In this document: one piece after another, positions 6,387 through 6,766 of the stretch
How positions within the stretch are numbered: position 1 is the stretch's first letter
Layout of the letters: every line of letters starts with the position of its first letter
Origin: Gammaproteobacteria bacterium
GTDB lineage: Bacteria > Pseudomonadota > Gammaproteobacteria > Steroidobacterales > Steroidobacteraceae
Length of the DNA stretch: 6,766 nucleotides
Direction: 5' to 3'
Assembly: GCA_005877705.1 (NCBI GenBank)
Contig: VBNY01000121.1
Span: forward strand, 1,139 to 7,904
Made by a program: the position numbers and the translations under genes
Notes under the pieces: model-generated
Databases searched by the model: none
What the model saw: the letters and a program-made list of their open reading frames with translations, nothing else
Told to the model about the DNA's origin: nothing

Positions 6387-6407
6387 GGTCACCCGGACGC
6401 CGTGACC
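6387..6407. repeat. Inverted repeat GGTCAC-N9-GTGACC (possible operator)
   Basis: Two perfect 6-bp arms face each other across a 9-base spacer (CCGGACGCC). No T-run follows on either strand, so it does not look like a terminator. The arm centres are 15 bp apart, not quite one and a half helical turns. The position, about 180 bp upstream of the minus-strand start and about 158 bp upstream of the plus-strand start, would suit a regulator shared by both genes. A 6-bp dyad can also arise by chance in GC-rich DNA. Confidence 0.35.
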
Positions 6408-6564
6408 AGACTCGCAGTTTGCCGCGTATTGAAGCGCGCGGCGTGCGCACAAGAAAAGTGTCGGCGTCTGGCGACGTCACTGGTGGCAGACAAGCGGGGC
6501 GGGGCGCGCAGGGTCGTATAGTTCGGCCCGCGCATCGGCAATTGCGTGGGAGTAGACGAGCGCC

Positions 6565-6766
6565 ATGGCAACGAGAACACACTGTCGATCCAAGGGTCCG
6601 CGCCGCGAGCGTCGGTCCCTTGCAGCGGGCGTGGCGTGCGCGCTCGTGCTGCTCGCCCAGATAGCGGCGCCGGCGTTTGCAGGCCCGCGCGAGCAGGCCA
6701 AACGCATCTACGATCGCATCGCAGGCGTGCCGCCTGCGCCTGCCGTGCTGGATCAGATGGCGGCGA
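6565..6766 (+). CDS. Secreted protein, 5' end only (runs off the window)
   Basis: The ATG at 6565 opens at least 67 codons to the window edge with no stop. An in-frame TAG sits 12 bases upstream (6553-6555), so this is the first possible ATG of the frame. A GGGAG lies at 6548-6552, at a rather long spacing of 12 nt. The product begins with a strongly basic n-region (MATRTHCRSKGPRRERRS), then a hydrophobic core (LAAGVACALVLLAQIAA) and likely cleavage after PAFA at about residue 43. This is a Sec signal peptide. The mature start, GPREQAKRIYDRIAGVPP, resembles exported proteins of unknown function that I recall beside cytochrome-like genes in gammaproteobacteria, but I cannot name the family securely. 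It is divergent from the HzsA-related gene, and a shared pathway is possible. Confidence 0.75.
   Translation, partial: MATRTHCRSKGPRRERRSLAAGVACALVLLAQIAAPAFAGPREQAKRIYDRIAGVPPAPAVLDQMAA

Larger units (their letters stand above)
6203..6564. other. Divergent intergenic region
   Basis: These 362 bases separate the minus-strand HzsA-related gene from the plus-strand secreted-protein gene, so promoters for both should lie here. Candidate elements are weak. On the plus strand TATAGT at 6517-6522 is one mismatch from TATAAT, but no convincing -35 is found 16-18 bp upstream. On the minus strand a TACATT about 50 bases before the start is equally unsupported. The one clean structural signal is the dyad at 6387-6407. 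The small open frames here have no export signal or family resemblance and look spurious. Confidence 0.6.

Noticed and set aside
6373..6707. Small minus- and plus-strand open frames around the divergent region
   Set aside because: They overlap one another and the secreted-protein gene, are Arg/Pro/Ala-rich, and lack signals, RBS or family resemblance.

Overview
The window is GC-rich (roughly 60-65% by eye) and looks like chromosome from a Gram-negative bacterium. Lipoboxes, Sec signal peptides, outer-membrane beta-barrels ending in aromatic residues and a periplasmic c-type cytochrome motif all point to a proteobacterium. A gammaproteobacterium of the Steroidobacter/Xanthomonadales kind is my best guess, from recalled family similarity only. 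I see no RNA gene, CRISPR array, transposase or prophage gene.

Layout. Positions 127-3554 hold five tightly packed minus-strand genes, transcribed right to left. They encode an SH3b domain fused to a beta-barrel (2775-3554), a lipoprotein with a related beta-barrel (2077-2805), a TlpA-type periplasmic thioredoxin (1576-2064), a small DUF4266 lipoprotein with a GGCGCN tail (1317-1559) and a DUF3570 outer-membrane barrel (127-1326). Junctions are 31 bp overlap, 12 bp gap, 16 bp gap and 10 bp overlap, so this is almost certainly one operon. Every product is exported to the envelope. The DUF4266/DUF3570/thioredoxin grouping recurs in other bacteria, but I know of no established function. A redox-dependent surface assembly or transport role is inference.

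Upstream, on the same strand, 3628-6202 encodes a large periplasmic lipoprotein related to the hydrazine synthase alpha subunit (HzsA-related: PD40 beta-propeller, then a cytochrome-c-like part). The reading frame breaks near 5490. The protein pieces on the two sides suggest a missing stretch of about 25-32 residues, that is an out-of-frame deletion rather than a one-base slip. It has one canonical CxxCH haem site and a second, degenerate one (QATCH).

A 362 bp divergent intergenic region (6203-6564) contains a clean 6-bp dyad (GGTCAC-N9-GTGACC). It separates this broken gene from a plus-strand gene for a secreted protein that starts at 6565 and runs off the right edge. The left 126 bp hold no gene that I can support.
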